The notes under the pieces are model-generated. The model worked only from the letters and a program-made list of their open reading frames with translations, had not been told where the DNA came from and ran no database searches. The position numbers and the translations under genes are program-made. DNA of 64,000 nt, taken from Microglena sp. YARC (lineage: Eukaryota; Chlorophyta; Chlorophyceae; Chlamydomonadales; Chlamydomonadaceae). This document shows positions 31,701-41,329 of this stretch, piece after piece (within the stretch, counting starts at the first letter, position 1; each line of letters starts with the position of its first letter). The stretch is taken from assembly GCA_022414725.1 (NCBI GenBank), contig CM039464.1:17915405-17979404 (forward strand). Direction: 5' to 3'.

Positions 31701-33801
31701 GCGATACAGGATATATTCAGCGTAAGCTTATCAAGGCCATGGAGGATTGCAAGGTCCACCACGACCGCACTGTCCGTAACGCCAACGGTCACGTTGTCCA
31801 GTTCCTTTACGGTGAGGACGGCATGAACGCGACTAGTCTGGAGTTCCACTTTCTTCCGTACATGACTCTTGCCTCCCCTGCAGACATGCGCCCTGAGTAC
31901 CTTCTCGCCACCCGTGAAGAGGTTCTTGAGCTTGACCCCCTCGGGTCCCCTCCTAGCGCCTCAACCCTAGCTCGTCTAGTGACTCACTTCAAGCAGCTTG
32001 TGGATGACCGTCGCTTCGTGATCGAGACTCTTTGCCACGGGCGTAGCGAGGACGTTCCCATTACGTATCCTGTGAACTTCTCTCGCATCGTCGAGGATAG
32101 CTCCGCTCTGCTCGGCGCCAAGTCAGCTACTGACGAACTCGCCGGCCCCGACTCCATCCATGACACGATAGACGATCTGATATCCGCTATGGTTTGTATG
32201 CAGGAGGAGCGCCACCAGGACCTGTTTCACCGACGGTGGCCCCCTATCCTTCTTCGATCCTTCCTCTCTCCCAAGGTTCTCATGCGCCGCTTCCACATGA
32301 CTCGCTCCGCGCTCGCGAGGGTGTCGTCTGAGATCCTCCGCGAGTTCCGTAAGGCCGTTGCGACTCCCGGGGAAATGGTCGGTATCGTTGCCGCACAGAG
32401 CATCGGCGAGCCCTGCACGCAGCTGACCCTGAACTTGTTCCATGTAGCGGGTCAGCAAGCCGCTACTGCTGCCACATCGGGTGTTCCTCGTCTTCGCGAG
32501 CTTCTCAGTATGACCAAGAAGATCAAGACTCCTACCATGGCCCTTCAGTTGCGTCCTGAGCACAGCGCCAGCATCGAACGCGCAAAGGATGTCATGTCTG
32601 ACATCCAGACCACTCTTTTGAAGGACGTTGTCCGGTCTAGCGCAATCTACTTCGACCCTCACGACGATGAGCGCAGCGTTGTGTTGGCGGACCACGGTCT
32701 CCTCGCCTTCCACAAGAAGTACTGTCTGCTCGTCAATAATGACGGTGGCCAAAGTTCGCCCTGGCTTATGCGTCTGGAACTCGACCGTGAGAGGATGCTT
32801 GAGTGCAACGTGCGCATGATCGACGTCGAGGTCGCGCTCGGGAACATGTACGGCGAGAACGTCTCTTGCATCTTGGCAGACGACAATGCACGAGAACTCG
32901 TATGCCGCGTGCGTCTCAGCACATCCTCTGGGGACGAGGACCTCCACCAGAGGCGCTCCACCAGAGCATGATGGAGGCGTGCGTGATCAAGGGTGTCGTC
33001 GGTATCTCCAAGGCTGTTCTAGCGAAGCCTGCACAGGGACTCAAACGGTTCGACCCTCTCACTGACTCGTATGTCAAGAACGACACCTGGAGCATCCTCA
33101 CCGCCGGGTCTAATCTGGTCGAGGTACTCAGCAACGAAATGATCGACGGTAGGCTCGCGCGCACGAACGACGTCTTTGAGATAATGAACGTGCTAGGCAT
33201 CGAGGCGGCACGCACCGCCCTCATTGAGGAGATCCGAAACGTGCTCGGCGACCTCCCACTCAACCACCGCCACCTCGCCCTTCTAGGCGATACGATGACT
33301 AACCGTGGCTTCTTCATGAGCGTCGACCGACACGGTATCAACAACCGAGGCGAACTCGGTCCTCTTGCCAAGTGCAGCTTCGAGCAGAGCGAGAAGATGC
33401 TCATCAACGCCGGTGTCTTTAGCGAGTTCGACCGTATGAACGGCGTATCGGCCAACACTATTGTCGGTCAGATCGCGCCATGCGGCACTGGAGATACTCA
33501 GGTTTTTTTAGACGAGGAAAGACTGAGAGCCTCCAACGTCTTGAGCAACGTGCATGTTGTGGCACATAGGATCCCCCCCGTTACAACTGGTCCACCTACT
33601 GTCCCAACGGGCCGCGTGGCTGCGCCACTCCTCACTGTCAACGCACCACCTACTGCGATGGAGGGCATCATCATCACCCTCGACGCCGACAACGCTTCTG
33701 GCACAGTTTCCGGCGCCGCCGGTGCAGACGAACATCCCCAACGAATGCGGAAAGCCTCTACTGCGATGATGCTCGAGCAGGACAGTCTCGATATCGAGTA
33801 A
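28768..33801 (+). CDS. DNA-directed RNA polymerase largest subunit (RPB1-like) with intein
   Basis: Catalytic largest subunit of a multisubunit RNA polymerase. The first frame (28768-29010) has the RPB1 N-terminus [14 protein letters not shown] ... FDPRMGVID. The next part (29007 on) resumes at [14 protein letters not shown] and [10 protein letters not shown], the Mg-binding active site. The clamp head and about 370 residues in between are therefore missing, a deletion near 28955-28990. After [11 protein letters not shown] an intein interrupts the gene (30159-31696), then [11 protein letters not shown] continues to [15 protein letters not shown] and the C-terminal [20 protein letters not shown]. 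Frame breaks lie at about 28985, 31320 and 32940. There is no heptad CTD; the tail after residue GTGDTQ is low-complexity. The deletion makes this copy almost certainly inactive. Confidence 0.9.
30159..31696 (+). other. Intein with LAGLIDADG homing endonuclease in RPB1
   Basis: It starts with Ser in [10 protein letters not shown] (block A) after the extein VR. It has a middle region with [11 protein letters not shown] and [10 protein letters not shown], the two dodecapeptide motifs of a LAGLIDADG nuclease, and ends [14 protein letters not shown] before Thr of TSDTGY. Block G lacks the usual His-Asn; the last residue appears to be Asp (or Gln with one extra extein residue). It interrupts the highly conserved segment around LIDT..TGY. 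A frame break near 31320 lies at a short C run. About 510 residues. Confidence 0.85.
30769..30861 (+). other. Candidate 93-bp intron, or in-frame insertion, in the intein nuclease
   Basis: Begins GTGAGC after CTCAG and ends TTATCTCTGCAG before GTCGC. It is more AT-rich than its neighbours and rich in Asp/His/Ser codons when translated. Its length is 31 codons without stops, so it is readable either way. Splicing would join TCAG to GTCGC in frame. Confidence 0.45.
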
Positions 33802-33825
33802 AAAACACGTGATCGTCGAGCAAGT

Positions 33826-33854
33826 CTACAGTCGGTGGAACAGTAAAATGAAAC
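33826..33854 (+). terminator. A-type repeat 25 bp after the RPB1 stop
   Basis: CTACAGTCGGTGGAACAGTA then AAATGAAAC, a diverged A repeat in the same orientation as at 27249 and 56116, which also follow stop codons closely. A 3'-end role is inferred. Confidence 0.4.
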
Positions 33855-33997
33855 ATCCCAATTAACGGTATAAGGCGTCGATAGACGTTATAGTAATCTT
33901 GGGAAAAAAGGGTTTAAACTGCCGCTTATGTCACGCTCGCTCATCATACATGTACATGTACTCGTTGCTCAAGCATCGTCCACTAAACCTCAAATGA

Positions 33998-34005
33998 AGT
34001 GTAAA
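33998..34005 (+). promoter_or_regulatory. AGTGTAAA motif upstream of the F-box gene
   Basis: Octamer 68 bp before the ATG at 34073; duplicated at about 40020. Inferred promoter element. Confidence 0.3.
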
Positions 34006-34072
34006 CACGTCAATAGTTTAAAACGAATCAATTTAATCTGTCCATGAATTCCGTTTGACGAAATCCCTGAAG

Positions 34073-34252
34073 ATGTCTTGGAGATCACTACCTGTAGAAA
34101 TCATTTCTGAAATTGGTTCGTATCTATCTGTTTACGACGCAATCTCGTTCGGTGGTGTAAACAAACGCGTCAATGGGATAATGGATAAGATTCTATATGA
34201 TTTACAAGCCCGACGCGAAGAGTTGTACGATAAAAAAATCATATCATATTGA
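34073..34252 (+). CDS. Small F-box-like protein (copy 1)
   Basis: 59 residues starting MSWRSLPVEIISEIGSYLSV; LP-E-I-EI-YLS-D fits the first two helices of an F-box, the Skp1-binding module of SCF ubiquitin ligases. No substrate-binding domain follows. The stop overlaps the ATG of a 34-codon frame (TGATG), so the two may be coupled or may be one gene split by a slip. Giant viruses often carry F-box proteins, frequently with ankyrin repeats, and an ankyrin relic lies close by on the other strand. Confidence 0.6.
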   Translation: MSWRSLPVEIISEIGSYLSVYDAISFGGVNKRVNGIMDKILYDLQARREELYDKKIISY

Positions 34253-34356
34253 TGACAGAAGCAAACCCAACCGAAGAAATGCTGGAAATATATGATGAGT
34301 ATCATAAAGAATACTACTTGATTTCTTTACAGATAGCCAAAATGATGGGAGATTGA
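34252..34356 (+). CDS. 34-residue frame overlapping the F-box gene stop (copy 1)
   Basis: MTEANPTEEMLEIYDEYHKE and a short helical tail; no domain. It begins in the TGATG overlap. It may be the displaced C-terminus of the F-box protein. Confidence 0.4.
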   Translation: MTEANPTEEMLEIYDEYHKEYYLISLQIAKMMGD

Positions 34357-34404
34357 CTGTACGTGTAAAACATTTCCTTTCACCGTTGTCCACTCCGGTA
34401 CACG

Positions 34405-34437
34405 AAGCGGTTTCATTTTAGTATTCCGTTGACTCTG
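34405..34437 (-). repeat. Reversed A-type repeat end
   Basis: GCGGTTTCATTTTAGTATTC then CGTTGACT. It abuts the ankyrin relic. Confidence 0.65.
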
Positions 34438-34438
34438 G

Positions 34439-34690
34439 ATCCATCAGCAGCTTGCAGACATCTGCGTGACCTGCCTTGGCAGCCACAAGCAAGTGCCAGC
34501 TGTTGTCGGAGTTCGCCCGGGCCCTGAACTCAAGTCCAGCCACCACTGGATCCATCAGCAGCTTGTATACATTTGCGTGACCTGCCGTGGCAGCCGCCCC
34601 AAGGCCTTGCTTTCGCTAGAGTTCGCCTGGGTCCTGGACTCAGGACCAGCCACCGCAGGATCCATCAGCAGCTTGCAGACATCTGCGTAT
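34439..34690 (-). pseudogene. Ankyrin-repeat relic (copy 1)
   Basis: On the minus strand, repeated AAKAGHADVCKLLMDP-like segments are typical ankyrin helices. The copy is cut on the left by the A repeat and on the right by a small transposon end. Copy 1 has one C fewer than copy 2 in a C run near 34611, which breaks the frame. In the second copy (about 40440-40688) the frame is open for 82 residues. Confidence 0.7.
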
Positions 34691-34699
34691 CACCGTGTA

Positions 34700-34903
34700 T
34701 ACATTTGTTCTCAAATAATTTTGGGACACTCTGTATAATTTTAATGATATCCCCTGAAACCAGATACAGGTCCGTGGTTCACTACAAATATTTTTTGAGG
34801 AATGTTTGTAATATATACAAAGTGTCCAAAAGTTGCCTAAACGCAACGATCTGCAGTCTGGATGAGTATAAGGTGTGTCCCACTTTATTTGAGAACAACT
34901 GTA
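34700..34903. mobile_element. 204-bp Tc1/mariner-like MITE (copy 1)
   Basis: Imperfect inverted ends of about 29 bp: TACATTTGTTCTCAAATAAT ... and its counterpart ending TTTGAGAACAACTGTA. No coding capacity. Confidence 0.7.
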
Positions 34904-34912
34904 GTACAAACC

Positions 34913-35149
34913 ATGGACGCAGGGGACGCCGAACTGGATGCTTTTCTGGAACAGAACCATGCTGCCCGGGCCGCCTATGAAAGACGCATTAGGTGTGCAC
35001 AGTGTTTTTGGATGTTTTTTCGAACGCCATTTTATGATGCATCACCATACGTGTGCACAGGCCGCCTTACACACTTCCAATTTCCATGCTTGATGAAGGG
35101 CGCCACGCCTTTTGACGGATGTTGTCATCCAAGCTCTGCTACGAGCTGA
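34913..35149 (+). CDS. Possible small protein MDAGDAELDAF (copy 1)
   Basis: It starts just after the MITE: MDAGDAELDAFLEQNHAARA, then Cys/His-rich residues. Copies 1 and 2 diverge after a T-run difference near 35020, giving different C-termini. This start resembles uncharacterised short proteins near transposon ends; I do not recognise it. Confidence 0.35.
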   Translation: MDAGDAELDAFLEQNHAARAAYERRIRCAQCFWMFFRTPFYDASPYVCTGRLTHFQFPCLMKGATPFDGCCHPSSATS

Positions 35150-35306
35150 GGGTACTCCAATATGACTGTCCGGTCATCATCATCATCCTCGTCCACACAC
35201 ACGCGGTGGCGGCGGCAGCTTTCCGGGAAAGCAATCGTCAACTCTTCATTTTTATTTGAATTGCCAACACTTCTTCTTCCTCCACCCCGGAGTTGTTAGC
35301 ATGGCT

Positions 35307-35552
35307 TCAAAAGAACAAGGCCATGTAATCGTCGATGTAGGGCATGAACTCAAGCATATACGGGGTTGCTTTAATTTCTCGGATGACGAGCTCGATATCT
35401 CTGTACATCGCGTGTGGATCATTGTACATCCCGTTTTCCACCCTGAAATCCGAGGGGTGCAGTTCAACGTTGCAAGCGTCCAATGAGTCGAAAATATAAA
35501 ATATGTACGTCAAGTCCGCACGTACACACTGAAGACGAATCTCATTGTGCAT
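35307..35552 (-). CDS. Unknown 81-residue protein (copy 1)
   Basis: Intact minus-strand frame, MHNEIRLQCVRADLTYIFYI ... YIDDYMALFF; identical in the second copy. No domain recognised. Confidence 0.45.
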   Translation of the reverse strand: MHNEIRLQCVRADLTYIFYIFDSLDACNVELHPSDFRVENGMYNDPHAMYRDIELVIREIKATPYMLEFMPYIDDYMALFF

Positions 35553-35640
35553 CTCGGAAAATCGAAAGCCCCCACACCACTACTCATTTGACTCATGGCA
35601 ACAGTTCTTATTATCTGTTCAATGATTACACATACAGCTC

Positions 35641-35742
35641 CAGTCAACGGAATACTAAAATGAAACCGCTTCGTGTACGGCACACCTTACGGTGTAACCT
35701 TATGGTGTAGAAAGCGGTTTCATTTCAGTATTCCGTTGACTG
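35641..35742. mobile_element. Complete A-family MITE (copy 1)
   Basis: 102 bp with 31-bp inverted ends (CAGTCAACGGAATACTAAAA ... TTGACTG, one mismatch) and an internal hairpin ACACCTTACGGTGT. This is the full form of the A repeat that appears as fragments elsewhere in the window. Confidence 0.85.
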
Positions 35743-35864
35743 TAAACGGTGCATGCGATGATGATGCAAACAGGCACGAGTAATGTGGTTTCTTTTCGGA
35801 AAAATCAAAAGCCCAAAACTACAGATTTTTTCTTATACTGTGTTCAATTATTACAACAAGTATC

Positions 35865-37521
35865 ATGATCGTCTCGAATAACAGTAAAGCTTCTGCACCC
35901 CCCCGTGTTGCAAAAAAGAAAGCGGTACCAAAGTCAGCAATCTCGGTGCCGAAGAAAACACGTGCAAAGACAAATGCAAATAAGGCGACCCCATTGCCCA
36001 ATGGTGCTTCATTAGCAAGGACAAATGGAGCGACATCATCATCATTTGCCTCCCGCACTATGTTCTCGGATCTTGATGGAGTCTCCAAGTGCGCTCTTGA
36101 ATCCCTTCACGATGACTTCAAGTACAAGATGATGTCTACCGCTCAGTCCATGTACATGCAGGCGCTCATCAACGGCCATGACATGCTCGTGCGCTCAGGC
36201 ACAGGCACAGGCAAGACTATCGGGTTCCTCCTCCCGCTCCTAACGAGACTCTTGGATAGTAAGAATACTGTAGCAACAGGGTCCACCAACAAAAAACACC
36301 TCCTCGTGGCAGCGGTGATCGTCTCGCCGGCGCGCGAGCTAGCAGAACAAACGCTAGAGCAGGCGAGGCGCCTGCTAGCGCGGTGCCCTAAGTCGCTGAG
36401 CGTCCATTCGCTGGTGGGCGGAGTCCGTTCTACATCAGGCGACAGGTCAGCACTCAACGATGCGGCACTCCGGGGCGAGAGGATAGTTACGGTCGTCACA
36501 CCGGGTCGGCTCATGGAACACATGCAGAGTACCCCTGGATTCAGCGAAGGGCTTGCAAAGCACGGACGTGTGCTAGTGCTGGACGAGGTGGACCGCCTGC
36601 TACACCCAGGATTCAGACCAGTGGTCATGAAGGTGGCAGCTGCCATGGCCAATCCCGAGACAGACGTTGTTGTTCACGGCCAGGGCGTCCAAGGATGTGC
36701 AGGAACTTTCCAGGTCTCTTCTAAAGGGGGACGACACCTTCTTGAACCCGGGGTGAGCGAGGCTCAAGGATCTGCCAGAGCGGCACACAACGCGAATGTG
36801 AAGCAGGAGGCAGTGCTCGTCCGCGCAGACCAAATGGTGCCTGTCATACGCGAGGAATTCCTTAGCAAAAAGGATGGTCTTACCGTTATCTTCGTTCCGA
36901 CCGCTGCGATGGCGTCCACACTGGCGTCCATTTTGCGTTCCTACAAGGATGCTGGCACGAGTGTGTTCGAGATTCACTCGCGGCTCTCTCAGGGACAGCG
37001 CAGTCGCGCTGTCTCGGACTTCAAGAATGCGAAACCACCTGCAGCTATAGTGGCCACCGACGTTTTTGCTAGGGGACTCGATGTTTCGGGGGTGACGCTT
37101 GTTCTTCAGCTCGGGATTGCGCCTGACAACGCGCAGGTTGCGCACCGTGTGGGCCGCACAGGTCGCGGGGGGGCTAAGGGGCGTGCGCTTATGGTATTGG
37201 CCATGTCCGAGGAACGAGTCTTGCGAGACCTTATCGACCGCGAGAAGATGCCGATCGTTTTGCGACCTGCGTATACCTATGAACTGCCGCCGCCCCCCCC
37301 CCCCTGTTTCCCCTCACGCTACTTGCAAGACATTCATCGCGCCGATAGGGTTTTACAAAGCTCAGATGAAGCGGTTGGGGTGGAAAAGCAATGAGCTGGT
37401 CCCGTTTGTGTATGAGATGTTCGCCTCCTTGGGCGTGAATACAATCTCCGCTTGTCCAGTAAATGCGAAGTTGGTTAAGAAAATGGGTTTGCCTGCAGAC
37501 CACGGATTGAAGATCCAGTGA
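35865..37521 (+). CDS. DEAD-box-like RNA helicase (copy 1), frame slip near the 3' end
   Basis: ATP-dependent RNA helicase of superfamily 2. A Lys/Ala-rich lead is followed by motif I SGTGTGKT, Ia PARELAEQ, Ib TPGRL, motif II DEVD, IV VIFVPT, V TDVFARGLDVSG and VI AHRVGRTGRGG. Motif III (SAT) is not in the main frame; a related FTARAS is encoded in another frame at about 36675-36692, in a segment of about 85 bp that is out of frame in both copies. The main frame ends at 37394. After a run of 12 C (about 37293-37304) the usual C-terminal helical extension, ending KKMGLPADHGL, continues in the next frame to 37521. Either slippage in the C run or sequencing error explains the end. Confidence 0.88.
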
Positions 37522-37539
37522 ATTTACACATTCGTTCAA

Positions 37540-37567
37540 ACAAGTGTCATTTAAGTGTTCCATTCAC
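37540..37567 (-). terminator. A-like repeat 19 bp after the helicase stop
   Basis: GTGTCATTTAAGTGTTCCAT then TCACTTTA resembles a diverged reversed A end. A 3'-end role is inferred. Confidence 0.3.
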
Positions 37568-37599
37568 TTTAAATTCTTCGTCATTCTTTGCATACCCTC

Positions 37600-38178
37600 A
37601 TGATGTCTAATTCTTCTTCTTCATACGTTCGCCTCCCACCGAACCTCTCTCGCAACCTCCTATTCTATAGCAAGCACTGCCACATAAGTAGCATAGTGAT
37701 AGGGGCCATTCGCAGGACCGACACGCGTTCGCGGTTCCTGTTCGTCTGTATTGACGGGCGGCAAGCGTCGATCCCATCGTGTGTGGACAGTGTGCCAATG
37801 ATCATCACTAGTGACGCGGGTATTATACGCGGGGAGAATGACATCATCGACTTTGTCGCGTCCGCCAAGGACGCTGTGGTGGAGCCTGTGGATTCCGATT
37901 TGATGACTGCGTTGGACCTCTCAAGGGAGTACGAGAGCATGTCTTTCCTGGACGATGGAGCGCACAACTCGCAGATGTCCACCAGCAGCTGTAGGTTTCT
38001 TTCTCTGGATGCGATTGATCCATTGTCAGGGGGATTCGCTGCGTTCTCCTCTTCACAGCAGCACTTGAGCGCCGCTGCATCGGCTGTGGTTGGGAATGGG
38101 GGGGGGGACGTGATCGAGAAGATGGTCAGGGAGAGAGATATCAAAGCAAAACAGTTTCAACAACAGTGCCAGTCATGA
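37600..38178 (+). CDS. Thioredoxin/glutaredoxin-like protein (copy 1)
   Basis: About 192 residues. Residues 15-80 (NLLFYSKHCHISSIVI, then FLFVCIDGR, IPSCVDSVPMII) follow a beta-alpha-beta layout with a single Cys in SKHC and a cis-Pro-like VP, as in thioredoxin-fold proteins conserved in giant viruses (from memory). The CxxC motif is absent, so redox activity is doubtful. The C-terminal 90 residues are Ser/Ala-rich with a terminal helix. Intact in both copies. Confidence 0.6.
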   Translation: MMSNSSSSYVRLPPNLSRNLLFYSKHCHISSIVIGAIRRTDTRSRFLFVCIDGRQASIPSCVDSVPMIITSDAGIIRGENDIIDFVASAKDAVVEPVDSDLMTALDLSREYESMSFLDDGAHNSQMSTSSCRFLSLDAIDPLSGGFAAFSSSQQHLSAAASAVVGNGGGDVIEKMVRERDIKAKQFQQQCQS

Positions 38179-38248
38179 GACACATAAAGACTTTGGAGTC
38201 TTAACTGTGTAAGGATCAAAACTTCGAAGGTTCGAATAACTTGAAAGA

Positions 38249-38644
38249 ATGTCTTCGGTGGTGTTGTTCAATTTGAAGACGGCAGACTTCCTGTCGGATC
38301 TGGATGGGATTCTGTCCGACATGTACGACTACACCCTATTCAAGCAAGGGGTTACGTTGATGTCTTCCTTTGATGCTAGAGCGCCGTATCGCTATTTCAA
38401 CGAATACGTTATGATTCCATACGGGAAATACATCAAATCTCGCGACGACAAGTTTTTCTTAGAAACCCCGATCGAAGAAGAAAACGTGGATAACATGGAC
38501 TTCATGGACATGAAGTTCGACTTCAAGATCGTGGATATCATACGCTCCAGGTGGCAGACGCTCACACAAGCAGACAGGTCGGCCGTATGGGAACATCTAG
38601 GTCTGCTTATTATTCTCTGCGAAAGGTGCATCAAGGAAGAATGA
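38249..38644 (+). CDS. Small protein conserved-looking in giant viruses (copy 1)
   Basis: 131 residues. The core YFNEYVMIPYGKYIKSRDDK, followed by FFLE and a helix IVDIIRSRWQTL ... VWEHLGLLIIL, resembles an uncharacterised family common in giant viruses (a V-x-PY-x-x-x-I-x-x-D-E/D-x-FFLE pattern, from memory). Possibly involved in late expression or packaging; unproven. In copy 2 (44274-44486) a T missing in the TTTTT run truncates it. Confidence 0.6.
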   Translation: MSSVVLFNLKTADFLSDLDGILSDMYDYTLFKQGVTLMSSFDARAPYRYFNEYVMIPYGKYIKSRDDKFFLETPIEEENVDNMDFMDMKFDFKIVDIIRSRWQTLTQADRSAVWEHLGLLIILCERCIKEE

Positions 38645-38656
38645 ATCTGCAGAAAC

Positions 38657-39092
38657 GTTACAAAAAACACGGCCGTGTGGGTCTCGCGTGTTGGATCATG
38701 CGTGGACAGCCCTCCGAGATGAAGGGACATAGGTGTGATTGATGATACAGATGAAGAACTATTATGGTTATGTTTGACAACAATCGCAGACAACGTTCTC
38801 AAGCTTTCCAATCTCGCAACCTGCACACACTTGTACAGGTGCTTACGCTGTTTCTCTGTAGTTGTCGCAAAGTGCAAAGAGTGCAGCGCATTCAATGCAT
38901 CTGCTCGTAAGTCACATAGGGTTTGTATGTGGCGGTCAAGGAAACATCAGCTTCTTCTTTTGCATCAAAGCCTTGTCAGCCTTCTGGAAGAACACTTCCA
39001 GAGATTTGACAGCATCGGCTAAACGACGAGGACATGCGTTACGCAATCGGGGAATGCGGGAGGGAAGGTGGTTCAAACACGTGTACAAATGA
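38657..39092 (-). CDS. Possible helical protein, minus strand (copy 1, frame-broken)
   Basis: Counterpart of 44681-45109 in copy 2. The frame is interrupted here by homopolymer differences near 38942 and 39093. See the copy 2 entry. Confidence 0.35.
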
Positions 39093-39164
39093 CCCCGCAA
39101 GTGAAGAGATGAAGAAGATGCATTATTTATTACTCGATCTGTCGCATCGTTTTGATCAGTAGAT

Positions 39165-39217
39165 TTTTGATCATTCGATTTTTGATCATTCGATTTTTGA
39201 TCAGTAGATTTTTCCTG
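39165..39217 (+). repeat. Short tandem repeat of TTTTTGATCATTCGA
   Basis: Three to four copies of a unit of about 16 bp with GATCATTCGATTTTT and GATCAGTAGATTTTT. Repeated at about 45186 in copy 2. Confidence 0.8.
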
Positions 39218-39244
39218 GAAATCACGAGTGCTTGTAAAGAGGAT

Positions 39245-39367
39245 TCATGCCGTTCCGATGATCATAAGCGTCGCTACTCTCTTGTCAGCAACGGGGCGGT
39301 GTATGTACCACACGGTAGCGAGCACGCTTAACACGGCAACTGTAACCGTTTTCGAAGTTATCATCAT
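39245..39367 (-). CDS. 40-residue single-TM protein (copy 1)
   Basis: MMITSKTVTVAVLSVLATVW then a short polar tail. One N-terminal hydrophobic helix. Intact in both copies (45265-45387). Small membrane proteins of this kind are common in virions; the function is unknown. Confidence 0.5.
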   Translation of the reverse strand: MMITSKTVTVAVLSVLATVWYIHRPVADKRVATLMIIGTA

Positions 39368-39388
39368 GTTTGTTTCTGTTCACTCATG

Positions 39389-39493
39389 ATTTATATTCGC
39401 CTTTCTCGCACATGCGAAGACTCGCACTTACGAATCGTCGAACATGCAAGCGCAACCTCCTCCATCTGCCTTTTCTGGATTAGAGATGACACC
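39389..39493 (-). pseudogene. 3' fragment of the 45411-45980 gene at the duplication junction
   Basis: The last 30 or so codons (SLIQKRQMEEVALACSTIRK ...) are joined at 39493/39494 to the RPB1 3' end. Truncated by the duplication. Confidence 0.85.
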
Positions 39494-39823
39494 ATCGCGC
39501 CATGCGGCACTGGAGATACTCAGGTTTTTTTAGACGAGGAAAGACTGAGAGCCTCCAACGTCTTGAGCAACGTGCATGTTGTGGCACATAGGATCCCCCC
39601 CGTTACAACTGGTCCACCTACTGTCCCAACGGGCCGCGTGGCTGCGCCACTCCTCACTGTCAACGCACCACCTACTGCGATGGAGGGCATCATCATCACC
39701 CTCGACGCCGACAACGCTTCTGGCACAGTTTCCGGCGCCGCCGGTGCAGACGAACATCCCCAACGAATGCGGAAAGCCTCTACTGCGATGATGCTCGAGC
39801 AGGACAGTCTCGATATCGAGTAA
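39494..39823 (+). pseudogene. RPB1 3' end, truncated duplicate
   Basis: The last 110 codons of RPB1 from [15 protein letters not shown] to the stop, without the rest of the gene. Confidence 0.92.
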
Positions 39824-40094
39824 AAAACACGTGATCGTCGAGCAAGTCTACAGTCGGTGGAACAGTAAAATGAAACATCCCAATTAACGGTATAAGGCGT
39901 CGATAGACGTTATAGTAATCTTGGGAAAAAAGGGTTTAAACTGCCGCTTATGTCACGCTCGCTCATCATACATGTACATGTACTCGTTGCTCAAGCATCG
40001 TCCACTAAACCTCAAATGAAGTGTAAACACGTCAATAGTTTAAAACGAATCAATTTAATCTGTCCATGAATTCCGTTTGACGAAATCCCTGAAG

Positions 40095-40274
40095 ATGTCT
40101 TGGAGATCACTACCTGTAGAAATCATTTCTGAAATTGGTTCGTATCTATCTGTTTACGACGCAATCTCGTTCGGTGGTGTAAACAAACGCGTCAATGGGA
40201 TAATGGATAAGATTCTATATGATTTACAAGCCCGACGCGAAGAGTTGTACGATAAAAAAATCATATCATATTGA
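40095..40274 (+). CDS. Small F-box-like protein (copy 2)
   Basis: Identical to 34073-34252. Followed by the same overlapping 34-codon frame (to 40378). Confidence 0.6.
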   Translation: MSWRSLPVEIISEIGSYLSVYDAISFGGVNKRVNGIMDKILYDLQARREELYDKKIISY

Positions 40275-40460
40275 TGACAGAAGCAAACCCAACCGAAGAA
40301 ATGCTGGAAATATATGATGAGTATCATAAAGAATACTACTTGATTTCTTTACAGATAGCCAAAATGATGGGAGATTGACTGTACGTGTAAAACATTTCCT
40401 TTCACCGTTGTCCACTCCGGTACACGAAGCGGTTTCATTTTAGTATTCCGTTGACTCTGG

Positions 40461-40688
40461 ATCCATCAGCAGCTTGCAGACATCTGCGTGACCTGCCTTG
40501 GCAGCCACAAGCAAGTGCCAGCTGTTGTCGGAGTTCGCCCGGGCCCTGAACTCAAGTCCAGCCACCACTGGATCCATCAGCAGCTTGTATACATTTGCGT
40601 GACCTGCCGTGGCAGCCGCCCCCAAGGCCTTGCTTTCGCTAGAGTTCGCCTGGGTCCTGGACTCAGGACCAGCCACCGCAGGATCCAT
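40461..40688 (-). pseudogene. Ankyrin-repeat relic (copy 2)
   Basis: Open for 82 residues, with two ankyrin-type units ending AGHANVYKLLMDP and AGHADVCKLLMDP. It lacks a start, lies between an A repeat and a MITE, and is therefore a fragment. Confidence 0.7.
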
Positions 40689-40722
40689 CAGCAGCTTGCA
40701 GACATCTGCGTATCACCGTGTA

Positions 40723-40927
40723 TACATTTGTTCTCAAATAATTTTGGGACACTCTGTATAATTTTAATGATATCCCCTGAAACCAGATACAGGTCCGTGG
40801 TTCACTACAAATATTTTTTTGAGGAATGTTTGTAATATATACAAAGTGTCCAAAAGTTGCCTAAACGCAACGATCTGCAGTCTGGATGAGTATAAGGTGT
40901 GTCCCACTTTATTTGAGAACAACTGTA
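40723..40927. mobile_element. Tc1/mariner-like MITE (copy 2)
   Basis: Same element as 34700-34903 with one extra T in a T run. Confidence 0.7.
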
Positions 40928-40936
40928 GTACAAACC

Positions 40937-41116
40937 ATGGACGCAGGGGACGCCGAACTGGATGCTTTTCTGGAACAGAACCATGCTGCCCGGGCCGCCT
41001 ATGAAAGACGCATTAGGTGTGCACAGTGTTTTTGGATGTTTTTCGAACGCCATTTTATGATGCATCACCATACGTGTGCACAGGCCGCCTTACACACTTC
41101 CAATTTCCATGCTTGA
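40937..41116 (+). CDS. Possible small protein MDAGDAELDAF (copy 2)
   Basis: 59 residues ending in a His/Cys-rich tail (FMMHHHTCAQAALHTSNFHA). The C-terminus differs from copy 1 through one T in a run near 41042. Confidence 0.35.
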   Translation: MDAGDAELDAFLEQNHAARAAYERRIRCAQCFWMFFERHFMMHHHTCAQAALHTSNFHA

Positions 41117-41329
41117 TGAAGGGCGCCACGCCTTTTGACGGATGTTGTCATCCAAGCTCTGCTACGAGCTGAGGGTACTCCAATATGACTGTCCGGTCAT
41201 CATCATCATCCTCGTCCACACACACGCGGTGGCGGCGGCAGCTTTCCGGGAAAGCAATCGTCAACTCTTCATTTTTATTTGAATTGCCAACACTTCTTCT
41301 TCCTCCACCCCGGAGTTGTTAGCATGGCT

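Larger units (their letters stand above)
33472..39493. repeat. 6.0-kb tandem duplication, copy 1
   Basis: 33472-39493 is repeated as 39494-45515 with a period of 6,022 bp. The unit starts inside the RPB1 C-terminus and ends inside the minus-strand gene 45411-45980. ATCG occurs at 33472, at the junction 39494 and at 45516, so a four-base microhomology fits the joint. Confidence 0.95.

Noticed and set aside
29345..32961. Minus-strand frames opposite RPB1
   Set aside because: Shadow frames; the plus strand holds polymerase and intein motifs throughout.
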